A DNA stretch of 64,000 nucleotides from an uncultured Mucilaginibacter sp. (GTDB taxonomy: Bacteria > Bacteroidota > Bacteroidia > Sphingobacteriales > Sphingobacteriaceae). The position numbers were made by a program, and so were the translations under genes. The notes under the pieces are model-generated. The model had not been told where the DNA came from. It saw only the letters and a program-made list of their open reading frames with translations, and ran no database searches. Positions 34,724-42,249 of the stretch are shown in pieces (positions within the stretch are counted from its first letter, which is position 1; every line of letters begins with the position of its first letter). The stretch spans positions 124,001-188,000 of the forward strand of contig CAIPFE010000010.1 of NCBI GenBank assembly GCA_903864275.1, given 5' to 3'.

Positions 34724-35725
34724 ATGAATGATTTAACAGGTTCATTAATTGATAGACAAAACATCTTAAATAATAAAGATGCAATAGAGAATATTCGAAA
34801 ATATATAGGAATTAATGGGGTGTATTTCGAGGGTGAACTTCGATTTACAAGACAACAAATAATTGATTTTTATGATATTGATAGTTCTACAATCAAACGG
34901 TATATAAATAACAATCTTAGAGAATTAAACGAAAGCGGGTATAGAATATTAAAAGGGGTATCGTTGCAGAATTTTAAAAAGCAATTCGGCTCTACTTTAA
35001 GGGACGGGCTAAAGGCTCCATCTTTGGGAGTTTTTAATTTTAGAGCCTTCCTTAATTTGGGAATGATTTTAGTCGAAAGCGATAGGGCTAAATTATTAAG
35101 AGGCGCAATGCTCGATATTGTTATAGATACATTAAATAGCAAATCTGGTGGATCAACCAAATACGTAAATCAAAGAGATGAAGATTTTTTGTTTGCTATA
35201 ATTAAAGAAGCTCATTATAGAAAGGATTTTACTACTGCCTTAAATCTTTACCTGGAGATGGGTAATTATAAATACTCCCTATTCACAGACGCCATTTATA
35301 AAGCAATTTTTAGAGGAGACGCTCTCGAATATAAGCAGATACTTCAACTAAAAGAGCAGGAAAACGAACGCCATACCATGTATGCTGAAGTATTAACACT
35401 TATATCATCTTTTGAAACTGGTATTGCTCACGAAATGAGAAAAAAATTCGAAGAATTGAGTAGAAAATTAACCGCAACAGAATTGTCCTCTTTAATTATA
35501 GAGTTTTCAAAACACCCATTATATTTTCCTTTGATTGAAGAAGCCAGAAACAAAATGGCGAGTCGGGATTACGGATTTAGAAGAATTATTCATGAGAAAT
35601 TACAACCCTATATAAAAAGCGTTAGCTTGGAGGATTTTGAGCGGTTTTTAGGAGACAAAAGTAAAGAACTTGGAGAAAGGATTCAAGAAAATATTGAAGT
35701 ATTTAAACGGCTTAAAGATAGATAA
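34724..35725 (+). CDS. Large DNA-binding antitoxin-like partner of Doc toxin
   Basis: This 333-residue protein has an N-terminal helix-turn-helix (FTRQQIIDFYDIDSSTIKRYINNNLREL, about 42-69), then GYRILKGVSLQNFKKQFG and LGVFNFRAFLNLGMIL. The C-terminal two thirds are helical, with KYVNQRDEDFLFAIIKEAHYRKDF and MASRDYGFRRIIHEKL. I recall similar proteins encoded beside Fic/Doc proteins, so the role as antitoxin and repressor is likely though not proven. Its TAA is followed directly by the toxin ATG. At 333 residues it is far larger than Phd (about 73). Confidence 0.65.
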   Translation: MNDLTGSLIDRQNILNNKDAIENIRKYIGINGVYFEGELRFTRQQIIDFYDIDSSTIKRYINNNLRELNESGYRILKGVSLQNFKKQFGSTLRDGLKAPSLGVFNFRAFLNLGMILVESDRAKLLRGAMLDIVIDTLNSKSGGSTKYVNQRDEDFLFAIIKEAHYRKDFTTALNLYLEMGNYKYSLFTDAIYKAIFRGDALEYKQILQLKEQENERHTMYAEVLTLISSFETGIAHEMRKKFEELSRKLTATELSSLIIEFSKHPLYFPLIEEARNKMASRDYGFRRIIHEKLQPYIKSVSLEDFERFLGDKSKELGERIQENIEVFKRLKDR

Positions 35726-36163
35726 ATGGCTTTTGTTTATTTTACCATTCAATATGCAATCGTAGTTCATGATGACATTATTGAACGAACCGGTGGCTTA
35801 CTTGGATTTATAAATTTAGGTTTGCTCGAAAGTGTGGTTGGTCACATTACAAATGATTTCTATTATCCTTGCATTGAAGATAAAGTCACACACCTTTTAT
35901 ATTCCATAATTAAAAACCACAGTTTTAAAGACGGCAATAAACGTTCATCAATCGCATTAACTTCATATTTTCTTGAAATTAATCAACTCGGCTTTCTTAT
36001 AGATAAGTACATTAAAACCATGGAAAACATTGTTGTTAATGTGGCGGAAAATCAAATTGATAAAGATTTGTTATTGGAGATAGTGACATCGATTATTTAC
36101 GAGGATGAATTTTCTGAAGGCCTCAAACTTAAAATTCTAAGGGCAATTACTCCAGCTGAATAA
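35726..36163 (+). CDS. Fic/Doc-family toxin
   Basis: This 145-residue protein carries NHSFKDGNKRSS, with H65, F67, D69, G70, N71, K72 and R73 of the Fic-fold active loop; the length and GNKR ending resemble Doc (death-on-curing). Fic proteins transfer AMP to targets, whereas Doc phosphorylates EF-Tu. The early strand YFTIQYAIVVHDDIIERTGG is the usual Doc opening. It starts on the base after the upstream stop codon, indicating tight coupling, and ends 21 bp before the right terminal repeat. Confidence 0.85.
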   Translation: MAFVYFTIQYAIVVHDDIIERTGGLLGFINLGLLESVVGHITNDFYYPCIEDKVTHLLYSIIKNHSFKDGNKRSSIALTSYFLEINQLGFLIDKYIKTMENIVVNVAENQIDKDLLLEIVTSIIYEDEFSEGLKLKILRAITPAE

Positions 36164-36183
36164 ATCTACAAAATTTCACAAAA

Positions 36184-36211
36184 TATTTGTCCCATATAGT
36201 ATATAGTGTCC
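36184..36211 (-). repeat. Right terminal inverted repeat
   Basis: Reverse complement reads GGACACTATATAC then TATAT then GGGACAAATA, matching the left repeat at 26 of 28 positions. Confidence 0.9.
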
Positions 36212-36219
36212 AATAAATT
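36212..36219 (+). repeat. Right 8-bp target-site duplication
   Basis: AATAAATT, identical to 32608-32615. Its last two bases are also the first two bases of the -33 TTTG of the next operon. Confidence 0.88.
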
Positions 36220-36249
36220 TGTTTATTTGTAAAGTTTATTTTACATTTG
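36218..36249 (+). promoter_or_regulatory. Promoter of the DUF2975 operon
   Basis: TTTG at 36218-36221 and TACATTTG at 36242-36249 are 20 bp apart, and the ATG lies 20 bp further on. The transposon's target duplication ends within the -33 box and preserves it. Confidence 0.7.
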
Positions 36250-36269
36250 GTAAAAAAAACTTTACAATC

Positions 36270-36722
36270 ATGAAATCACGCTTTTTATTTTCTCATAAAT
36301 GGAGAATTACAGGGGTAGTCATTTTTATAGTTGGCGTAATAGCGCATTTTATTAATCAATCCCCTTCAGACATTGTCGGCACTTTTCGCCAAACACACCC
36401 TCAAATTATCGGTGTCGATTCGCAGGTTTTAGCCAACGATATTGAATGTTTATCATTAGTGACAGGCTTGCTGCTGATCGCTTTCTCAAAAGAAAAAATA
36501 GAAGATGAACAAATTATACAGCTGAGGTCGGAAAGCCTGCAGTGGGCAATTTATGTTAATTATGCCATCTTTATAGTCTGCACTATTTTTATAAACGGCT
36601 CGGATTTTTTAGCGGTCATTATGTACAATGTGCTTACGCCATTACTGTTTTTTATTGTCCGTTTCCGATGGAAGATCTACCAGCTTAACCGTTCACTTAA
36701 AACCGAGGAAGCAACAGCCTGA
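36270..36722 (+). CDS. DUF2975-like membrane protein (copy 1)
   Basis: This 150-residue protein begins MKSRFLFSHKWRITGVVIFIVGVI and has four predicted membrane segments, ending in PLLFFIVRFRWKIYQLNRSL. FSKEKIEDEQIIQLRSESLQWAI is shared with the next gene, so the two are tandem paralogues (MKSRFLF start, KE-K-EDEQ core, RFRW-hxxLNRSL end). Such DUF2975 proteins usually pair with a small Xre regulator, as here. Start 36270 is chosen because the promoter -7 box lies within the longer frame from 36219. Confidence 0.75.
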   Translation: MKSRFLFSHKWRITGVVIFIVGVIAHFINQSPSDIVGTFRQTHPQIIGVDSQVLANDIECLSLVTGLLLIAFSKEKIEDEQIIQLRSESLQWAIYVNYAIFIVCTIFINGSDFLAVIMYNVLTPLLFFIVRFRWKIYQLNRSLKTEEATA

Positions 36723-36776
36723 AAAAGAGTCCATGCGGGCCGCTCTAATTTTATTACACGTTAATAATCTAAAATC

Positions 36777-37205
36777 ATGAAATCACGCTTTTTATTCCCC
36801 TATTGGTGTCGCTACCTGGGCTGGGGGCTCGTCGTGCTGCATGTCCCCATCAGTATTGTTGGCCACGGGCAGGGGATGGTAAATGTACTGGATAGGGAAA
36901 GCACCGGACTTTTTACCGGCGAACACTTATTTTTTATTTGCACCTCTTTGTTAATGGTATCCGGTTTATTCCTTGTGGCTTTTGCGAAAGAGAAAATGGA
37001 AGACGAACAGATATGGCATATCCGGCTGGATTCGCTGCGCTGGGCCATTTATATCAATTACCTGATCCTGATCATCAGCCTGGTTTTTATTGAAGACGTT
37101 GGCCACATGCTCGAGCTGAACCTGTATGTTCCGCTCCTGTTTTTTATTCTCCGTTTCAGGTGGGTTATTTTTCACCTTAACCGTTCACTAAGCAGGGAGG
37201 GATAG
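36777..37205 (+). CDS. DUF2975-like membrane protein (copy 2)
   Basis: This 142-residue protein has four predicted membrane segments and is a paralogue of the gene before it (MKSRFLFPYWCRYLGWGLVVL; KEKMEDEQIWHIRLDSLRWAI; RFRWVIFHLNRSL). The gene lies 54 bp after copy 1 and 2 bp before the Xre-type regulator, forming a three-gene operon. Function of the family is unknown; gene pairing suggests membrane-linked regulation of the regulator. Confidence 0.75.
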   Translation: MKSRFLFPYWCRYLGWGLVVLHVPISIVGHGQGMVNVLDRESTGLFTGEHLFFICTSLLMVSGLFLVAFAKEKMEDEQIWHIRLDSLRWAIYINYLILIISLVFIEDVGHMLELNLYVPLLFFILRFRWVIFHLNRSLSREG

Positions 37206-37207
37206 CC

Positions 37208-37408
37208 ATGAAAAATAATATCCGTGTAGAACGCGCCATAAAAAACATCACCCAGGCCGACCTTGCCGACCATGTGAATGTGTCGCGGCAAACCATCAAC
37301 ACCATCGAAAGCAATAAATATGTACCTTCAACCGTATTGGCATTAAAAATAGCCAGGGTTTTCGGCAAGCCGCTTGAGGAGATATTTATGCTGGAGGAAG
37401 GGGATTAA
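37208..37408 (+). CDS. Small Xre-family transcriptional regulator (YozG-like)
   Basis: This 66-residue protein is almost entirely one helix-turn-helix domain: MKNNIRVERAIKNITQADLADHVNVSRQTINTIESNKY, then PSTVLALKIARVFGKPLEEIF. This is the classical single-domain Cro/CI type that accompanies DUF2975 membrane proteins. It starts 2 bp after the preceding stop. It likely regulates its own operon. Confidence 0.92.
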   Translation: MKNNIRVERAIKNITQADLADHVNVSRQTINTIESNKYVPSTVLALKIARVFGKPLEEIFMLEEGD

Positions 37409-37462
37409 AAATAGAGCCAGGAGATCAAGAATCAAGAGCCAGGACAGAAAAATAGTATTAAA

Positions 37463-37876
37463 ATGGAAACTACAACCACGTTTGTCCCCGTGTTATCAAT
37501 AAAAAGCGGGATAACCGATATTGATTTTTATAAAAAAGCATTTGGGGCCATACAATTATGGCGGCTTAACAATTCCGACGGCACTGTACATGTTGCAGCA
37601 TTTTCCATAAACGGCGCGATGTTCCGCCTTCATGAAGAAACTGCAAGGAGCTTGAGTCCAGGTGGAGCAGGCAGCACAACAGTAACTATCGGTTTAACAG
37701 CAGATGATGTGCATGCCGTGGTTGAACAGGCTGTAGCGGCCGGCGCCGTAGTACTGTCCCCGGTTACTGATTATCCGTACGGCTACCGGCAGGGGGAGAT
37801 ACGGGACCCCTTCGGTCACATCTGGCTTATTGAAAAACTGCTAAGCCAGGCGGCTTTGGATAACTTTTTGAAATAA
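37463..37876 (+). CDS. VOC-family (glyoxalase/PhnB-like) protein
   Basis: This 137-residue protein of the vicinal oxygen chelate fold has paired beta-alpha-beta3 modules: FVPVLSIKSGITDIDFYKKAFGAIQLWRL, then HAVVEQAVAAGAVVLSPVTDYPYGYRQGEIRDPFGHIWLIEK. The final DPFGHxW motif resembles PhnB-like/bleomycin-resistance members. No specific substrate can be given. It lies 31 bp before a second VOC gene. Confidence 0.85.
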   Translation: METTTTFVPVLSIKSGITDIDFYKKAFGAIQLWRLNNSDGTVHVAAFSINGAMFRLHEETARSLSPGGAGSTTVTIGLTADDVHAVVEQAVAAGAVVLSPVTDYPYGYRQGEIRDPFGHIWLIEKLLSQAALDNFLK

Positions 37877-37907
37877 CAAAACATATACTATACCTTAAAT
37901 AGAGACC

Positions 37908-38639
37908 ATGAGCAACAAAAAAGGGCCCACTCTAGGCAATGGCAAAATTTGCTACATCGAAATCCCGGCAATAAACGTCGAGGAATCGGCGGTATTTTAC
38001 CGGGATATTTTCGGCTGGAGTATCCGCACACGCGGCGATGGCAGCATGGCATTTGACGATGGGATAAACGAAGTAAGCGGCACCTGGGTTTTGGGCCGTA
38101 AGCCATCAACTGAACCCGGCTTAATGCTTTCCATAATGGTAGATAGCGTGGCAGAAACACTCGAGGCGCTGAAAGCCAGCGGAAGCAAAATTGTAAGTGA
38201 AATGGCCCTTGGCGGCGACCAGTTTATCGCCTGGTTTACCGATCCGGGTGAAAATGTACTTGGTATTTACCAGCATCCTGGCGGAGGGCACGGAAAGATA
38301 TGTTATCTTGAAATACCGGCTGATGATATCGACAAGTCCGCTGGTTTTTACGAGGCTGTATTTAATTGGCCTTTACGGGATAAAGGCACCGAAAATGTTG
38401 CTTTTGATGATGGTGTGGGTGTAGTTAGTGGCATGTGGACATTGGACCGCAAACCGTCGCCGGAACCGGGGCTGTTGATCTATATCATGATGGACGATGT
38501 GGCTGCTTCAGTAAATGCCATAACCGCCAACGGGGGTAGAATTATACAGCCCATAGGCATGGATGCCCCCGAAATCACTGCGCGTTTTAGCGACCTTTTT
38601 GGAAACGTTTTGGGACTGTACCAGGAGCCGGCATCGTAA
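37908..38639 (+). CDS. Two-domain VOC-family protein
   Basis: This 243-residue protein contains two tandem glyoxalase domains (about 9-125 and 128-241), each starting GKICYxEIPA and ending in DPGENVLGIYQ or DLFGNVLGLYQ. The internal repeat is very clear, including two GxWxLxRKPSxEPGL stretches. Such duplicated proteins resemble CFP32/hydroxylase-like VOC members; substrate unknown. It is convergent with the GNAT-nitrilase gene. Confidence 0.88.
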   Translation: MSNKKGPTLGNGKICYIEIPAINVEESAVFYRDIFGWSIRTRGDGSMAFDDGINEVSGTWVLGRKPSTEPGLMLSIMVDSVAETLEALKASGSKIVSEMALGGDQFIAWFTDPGENVLGIYQHPGGGHGKICYLEIPADDIDKSAGFYEAVFNWPLRDKGTENVAFDDGVGVVSGMWTLDRKPSPEPGLLIYIMMDDVAASVNAITANGGRIIQPIGMDAPEITARFSDLFGNVLGLYQEPAS

Positions 38640-38658
38640 CCGTACGCTGTACGGGCTT

Positions 38659-40185
38659 CTAAATTTTCTTCCCGTTAAACGTGATGTTATACAAATCTGT
38701 ACGCCGGTCCTTAAGATTTTGTACACTCCCGTACTCATGCAATTCTTCCAGGGTTGAAAGGTCAACATCAGCAATTACTATCATTTCGGTATTGGGGGTG
38801 GCCTCCGATTGTATACACGTTGTCGGAAAACCAAAGTCTGACGGCGTATATACTGCCGACTGGGCATAGGCAAGCTCCATATTGTTTACATTGGGCAAAT
38901 TACCCACACATCCGGCAATAGCCACATAGCACTCATTTTCAACAGCGCGGGCCTGCGCGCAAAACTTAACCCTGTTATAACCATTTTGCGTATCCGTTAA
39001 AAAAGGCACAAACAATATTTGCATATCCTGGGCAGCAAGTATCCGGGATAGTTCGGGAAACTCCACATCATAACAGATCAGTATCCCAATTTTACCTGCG
39101 TCGGTGTCAAATACTTTTACTTCATCACCGCCGCGCATCCCCCACGAACTGATTTCTGATGGCGTAGGGTGTATCTTATAGCTTTCTTCCATGCTCCCGT
39201 TACGCCTGAATAAATAGGAGACATTATACAATGAATCTTCGAATATGGTAGGCAAACTGCCGGCAATAATATTTACATTGTAGGATACTGCCAGCTTTGA
39301 AAAAGCTGCTATGATGGGCTGGGTAAATTTAGCCAGCTCGCGCATGGCTTTTGCGGCGTCCAGGTGGTTATAGTCCGCCATAAGCGGGGCATTAAAAAGC
39401 TCCGGGAACAATACAAAATCCGACTGGTAATCACTTACTGCGTCTACAAAGTATTCCGCCTGCTTCATCAGTTCGCCGATATTGCTGTAAGGCCGCATTT
39501 GCCATTGTACCAGCCCTATACGTACCACGGTTTTACTATTGATAACCTTACTAACCTCTTCGTAATACACGTTGTTCCATTCGATCAGGGTAGCAAAACC
39601 CTTCGACCGGCTGTCTTCCGGCAAATAATTACGCAGTATTTTACGTACGTGGAAATCATTAGCCAGTTGGAATGATAAGGTGGGGTCGTATATCTCCTTA
39701 TACTTTACTTTGTCAATATACTCCTTTGGTGTAAGCTCATGCTGAAATTTCTGGTAATTGGGTATACGGCCGCCAGCTATTATACTTTTCAGGTTTAATT
39801 TCTCGCAAAGCGCCTTGCGCGCTTCATATAACCTTCGCGCCAACCGTAAGCCGCGATATTTGGGATGTATAAAAATATCAATACCATATAAAACATCGCC
39901 TTTTTCGGTATGTGTTTTAAAGGTGCTGTCGCCAGTGATCTGTTTGTAGGTATGGGTATCCCCGAATTTATTGTAATCAACAATGATCGCGAGTGCGCAG
40001 CCAACAACCGCATTATTAACAGTTACACATATCTGCCCCTCGGGGAAGATCCTGATCAGCCGCCTGATGGAATTGGCATCCCAGTAATCCTCGTCCATAT
40101 CCATGTAGGCCGATTTCATTGATTTTTTTAGCTCCTGGTAATCCTGTACCTCCAGGTTGCGCATTTCTATACTTTGCAGGTCCAT
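38659..40185 (-). CDS. GNAT acetyltransferase fused to carbon-nitrogen hydrolase
   Basis: This 508-residue protein joins an N-terminal GNAT domain (about 8-170; GIDIFIHPKYRGLRLARRLYEARKAL is the acetyl-CoA loop) to a C-terminal nitrilase-superfamily amidase (about 220-500). The amidase triad is E262 in LFPELFNAP, K337 in SYKIHPTPSE and C371 in GILICYDVEFPE. Such fusions are known in bacteria without a defined substrate; the pair suggests acyl transfer and amide hydrolysis on a shared compound. No signal peptide is seen. Confidence 0.88.
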   Translation of the reverse strand: MDLQSIEMRNLEVQDYQELKKSMKSAYMDMDEDYWDANSIRRLIRIFPEGQICVTVNNAVVGCALAIIVDYNKFGDTHTYKQITGDSTFKTHTEKGDVLYGIDIFIHPKYRGLRLARRLYEARKALCEKLNLKSIIAGGRIPNYQKFQHELTPKEYIDKVKYKEIYDPTLSFQLANDFHVRKILRNYLPEDSRSKGFATLIEWNNVYYEEVSKVINSKTVVRIGLVQWQMRPYSNIGELMKQAEYFVDAVSDYQSDFVLFPELFNAPLMADYNHLDAAKAMRELAKFTQPIIAAFSKLAVSYNVNIIAGSLPTIFEDSLYNVSYLFRRNGSMEESYKIHPTPSEISSWGMRGGDEVKVFDTDAGKIGILICYDVEFPELSRILAAQDMQILFVPFLTDTQNGYNRVKFCAQARAVENECYVAIAGCVGNLPNVNNMELAYAQSAVYTPSDFGFPTTCIQSEATPNTEMIVIADVDLSTLEELHEYGSVQNLKDRRTDLYNITFNGKKI

Positions 40186-40218
40186 AAAATTTGTTATTGC
40201 TGACGAAAAGGTAGCATC

Positions 40219-40301
40219 GGTTGTAAAAGTTGTAATTTACGAATCTTCCGGCATTTATAACCTTTTTAACCTTTACAACTTCTTTCAGCTTTTTACAACC
40301 C
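40219..40301. repeat. Inverted ttacaacctttacaac word repeat
   Basis: ggttgtaaaagttgtaa (40219-40235) faces ctttacaacttctttc and ttttacaacc (about 40271-40300). The wording matches the 57036-57210 region. The right part overlaps the last codons of the DoxX-like gene. Confidence 0.6.
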
Positions 40302-40674
40302 GGGTGTACCACCAAGCCCATAATATCAATAAGGGCTGTAATATTATTAATCGTATCCAGGCTATTAAAGGGGTTACTGTAAGGTTTCCTAATTGTACCG
40401 GCGCATCACCTATCATCTTGATGTGTACCGGTAAAAAGGCGATCAGCAGCAGGATGATCCCCCAGGCCGCAAAGGCCCTGGTTTTGACAAAAATAAGCAA
40501 TATCGCGAAGGTTATTTCAAAAAAACCGGCAAGCAGGTTTAAAATTGCGGGAAATGGAAAATAACCTGGTATAATTTTAAGGTAAGAAGACGGAGCTCTG
40601 AAATGATTTGCCCCGGCTATCAAAAAAAAGACAATCAGAACAACGAGGCCTGTTTTTTTAAGTTTATGCATCAA
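40285..40674 (-). CDS. DoxX-like four-helix membrane protein
   Basis: This 129-residue protein has four membrane segments (KTGLVVLIVFFLIAGANHF first). NHFRAPSSYLKIIPGYFPFPAILNLLAGFFEITFAILL matches DoxX/DoxD-like membrane proteins. The role in most species is unclear. Its last codons run into a word repeat. Confidence 0.78.
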   Translation of the reverse strand: MMHKLKKTGLVVLIVFFLIAGANHFRAPSSYLKIIPGYFPFPAILNLLAGFFEITFAILLIFVKTRAFAAWGIILLLIAFLPVHIKMIGDAPVQLGNLTVTPLIAWIRLIILQPLLILWAWWYTRVVKS

Positions 40675-40806
40675 TAAAGATATAATATTTTAGCAAACCG
40701 CGATATGACAGAATTAAATCGATCTAAATTCAACGTCGCCTAATTTATAACCATTCTAAATATAACTGTATGACAAAGGCTTGACATTGCATCGTATTAA
40801 AGCTGT

Positions 40807-40814
40807 TACTTTTG
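40807..40814 (+). promoter_or_regulatory. -7 promoter box of hemA
   Basis: TACTTTTG lies 23 bp before the TTG start at 40838, with TTG at 40787-40789 upstream. The box is inside the longer open frame from 40781, which argues against that earlier start. Confidence 0.6.
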
Positions 40815-40837
40815 TTGGGTCAAATTTTAAAATAGCT

Positions 40838-42061
40838 TTGAAGTATTTAAAGGTAATAGCTTTTACGCATAAACAGATTGAGCTGAAGGAATTGGGGAGA
40901 TTGGTGCTTTGCCAGGAAAATCTGACAGATAAGCTACGGCAGGTTAAAACGCAGTTTGGGATATCCGAGATATTCTATTTGGCAACCTGTAACCGCGTTG
41001 AATTTGTGATGATCACTTCACAAGTGGTGGATAAAGCATTTACAAAACAGTTTATGGGCGCCTTGAATATGGGGCTTTGCCCGGTTTCGACGACGGCTTT
41101 TTTAGAAGCAGCTTCGATTTACGAAGACAAGGAAGCGCTTGAACACTTACTTCGCACTTCCTGTTCCCTTGAAAGCCTCATCGTCGGCGAAAAGGAGATC
41201 CTTGCCCAATTGCGCAAAGCTTATGAAAACTGCAAAGAAGCAGGCCTTACCGGCGACGGGTTGCGCATGTTCATGACTTGCCTCGTAAAAACAGCGAAGG
41301 AAGTTTACACGAATACCAATATTTCAAAAAACCCTATTTCCGTTGTTTCTTTAGCATATCGCAAGCTTAAAGACCTGAAGTTATGCACGAACGCCCGTGT
41401 GCTGATCATCGGGGCCGGTGAAACAAACAGGACTATTTCGAAATACCTGCAAAAGCATAAGTTCTCCAATTTCGCGGTTTTTAACCGTACCCTTTCAAAA
41501 GCAAAGCAGTTAGCGGTCGATCTTGGCGGCGAGGCCTTTACACTGGATGCCCTGAAAGATTATAACAAGGGCTTTGACGTAATAATAACCTGTACTTCCT
41601 CTACCGAACCTATAATCACGACTGAAATTTATACCTCCCTGCTAAACGGTGACACCAGCCGCAAAACAATTGTCGACCTGGCCGTCCCTAATGATACCGC
41701 CCCCGAAGTGTTAAAGAAATTCCCGGTCAGCTTTATTGAAGTGCACTCGCTAAATGAAGTTGCCAAAAGGAATTTGCAGGAACGTTACGAAGAGCTTAGC
41801 CATGCCGAAAATATAATCGACGAGAATATTTCGGCATTTTTATTGGAATTAAAACAGCGGCGTATTGAACTGGCCATGCGGCAGGTGCCCGAAAAGATCA
41901 AAGAGATCCGCAATACCGCCATCAATTCCGTTTTCGCCGAAGAAGTGCAGGGAATGGACCAGCATTCCCGGGATGTACTTGAAAAAGTGATCAATTACAT
42001 GGAAAAAAAATATATCAGCGTACCGATGATCATGGCCAAGGATATATTGATCAATAATTGA
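40838..42061 (+). CDS. hemA: Glutamyl-tRNA reductase
   Basis: This 407-residue enzyme reduces glutamyl-tRNA(Glu) to glutamate-1-semialdehyde, the first step of C5 heme synthesis. C51 in FYLATCNRVEF is the catalytic cysteine; LIVGEKEILAQLRKAYENCK and VLIIGAGETNRTISKYLQ (NADPH site) follow, then the C-terminal dimerisation helices. I prefer TTG 40838, giving MKYLKVIAFTHKQIELKELG, the usual N terminus, because a promoter box lies just upstream. It heads a heme gene run. Confidence 0.95.
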   Translation: MKYLKVIAFTHKQIELKELGRLVLCQENLTDKLRQVKTQFGISEIFYLATCNRVEFVMITSQVVDKAFTKQFMGALNMGLCPVSTTAFLEAASIYEDKEALEHLLRTSCSLESLIVGEKEILAQLRKAYENCKEAGLTGDGLRMFMTCLVKTAKEVYTNTNISKNPISVVSLAYRKLKDLKLCTNARVLIIGAGETNRTISKYLQKHKFSNFAVFNRTLSKAKQLAVDLGGEAFTLDALKDYNKGFDVIITCTSSTEPIITTEIYTSLLNGDTSRKTIVDLAVPNDTAPEVLKKFPVSFIEVHSLNEVAKRNLQERYEELSHAENIIDENISAFLLELKQRRIELAMRQVPEKIKEIRNTAINSVFAEEVQGMDQHSRDVLEKVINYMEKKYISVPMIMAKDILINN

Positions 42062-42219
42062 TCAGGTAATTTTAAATGGCTTCGTCAATCACCTTCACAA
42101 TCCAAATTTCTCCTTTCGGATTCAAAAAACTAATTTCTGGTCACTAACCTCCAATCTCTAACGATAAGTCACCCCACCTTCATATCTCAATTATTACATT
42201 AATCATACTTTTAAAAGGC

Positions 42220-42227
42220 TAAATTTG
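42220..42227 (+). promoter_or_regulatory. -7 promoter box of hemCD
   Basis: TAAATTTG lies 22 bp before the TTG start of the hemC-hemD fusion. Confidence 0.5.
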
Positions 42228-42249
42228 TCTTTGCAAATAAATCATCCCA

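Larger units (their letters stand above)
32616..36211 (+). mobile_element. IS1595-family transposon with passenger genes
   Basis: This 3596-bp element is bounded by 28-bp terminal inverted repeats (32616-32643 and 36184-36211, 26 of 28 identical, starting GGACACTATATAC) and flanked by an exact 8-bp duplication AATAAATT, the size expected for IS1595. Gene order is small frame (+), HEPN-domain gene (-), transposase (+), 45-residue frame (+), large DNA-binding protein (+) and Doc-type toxin (+). The interior is richer in A+T than the neighbours. A simple IS of this family is about 1-1.2 kb, so more than 2 kb is passenger DNA. It sits between rimM and the DUF2975 operon. Confidence 0.9.

Noticed and set aside
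40781..40837. TTG start upstream of hemA
   Set aside because: The extra 19 residues span a promoter box and are not found in the family N terminus.
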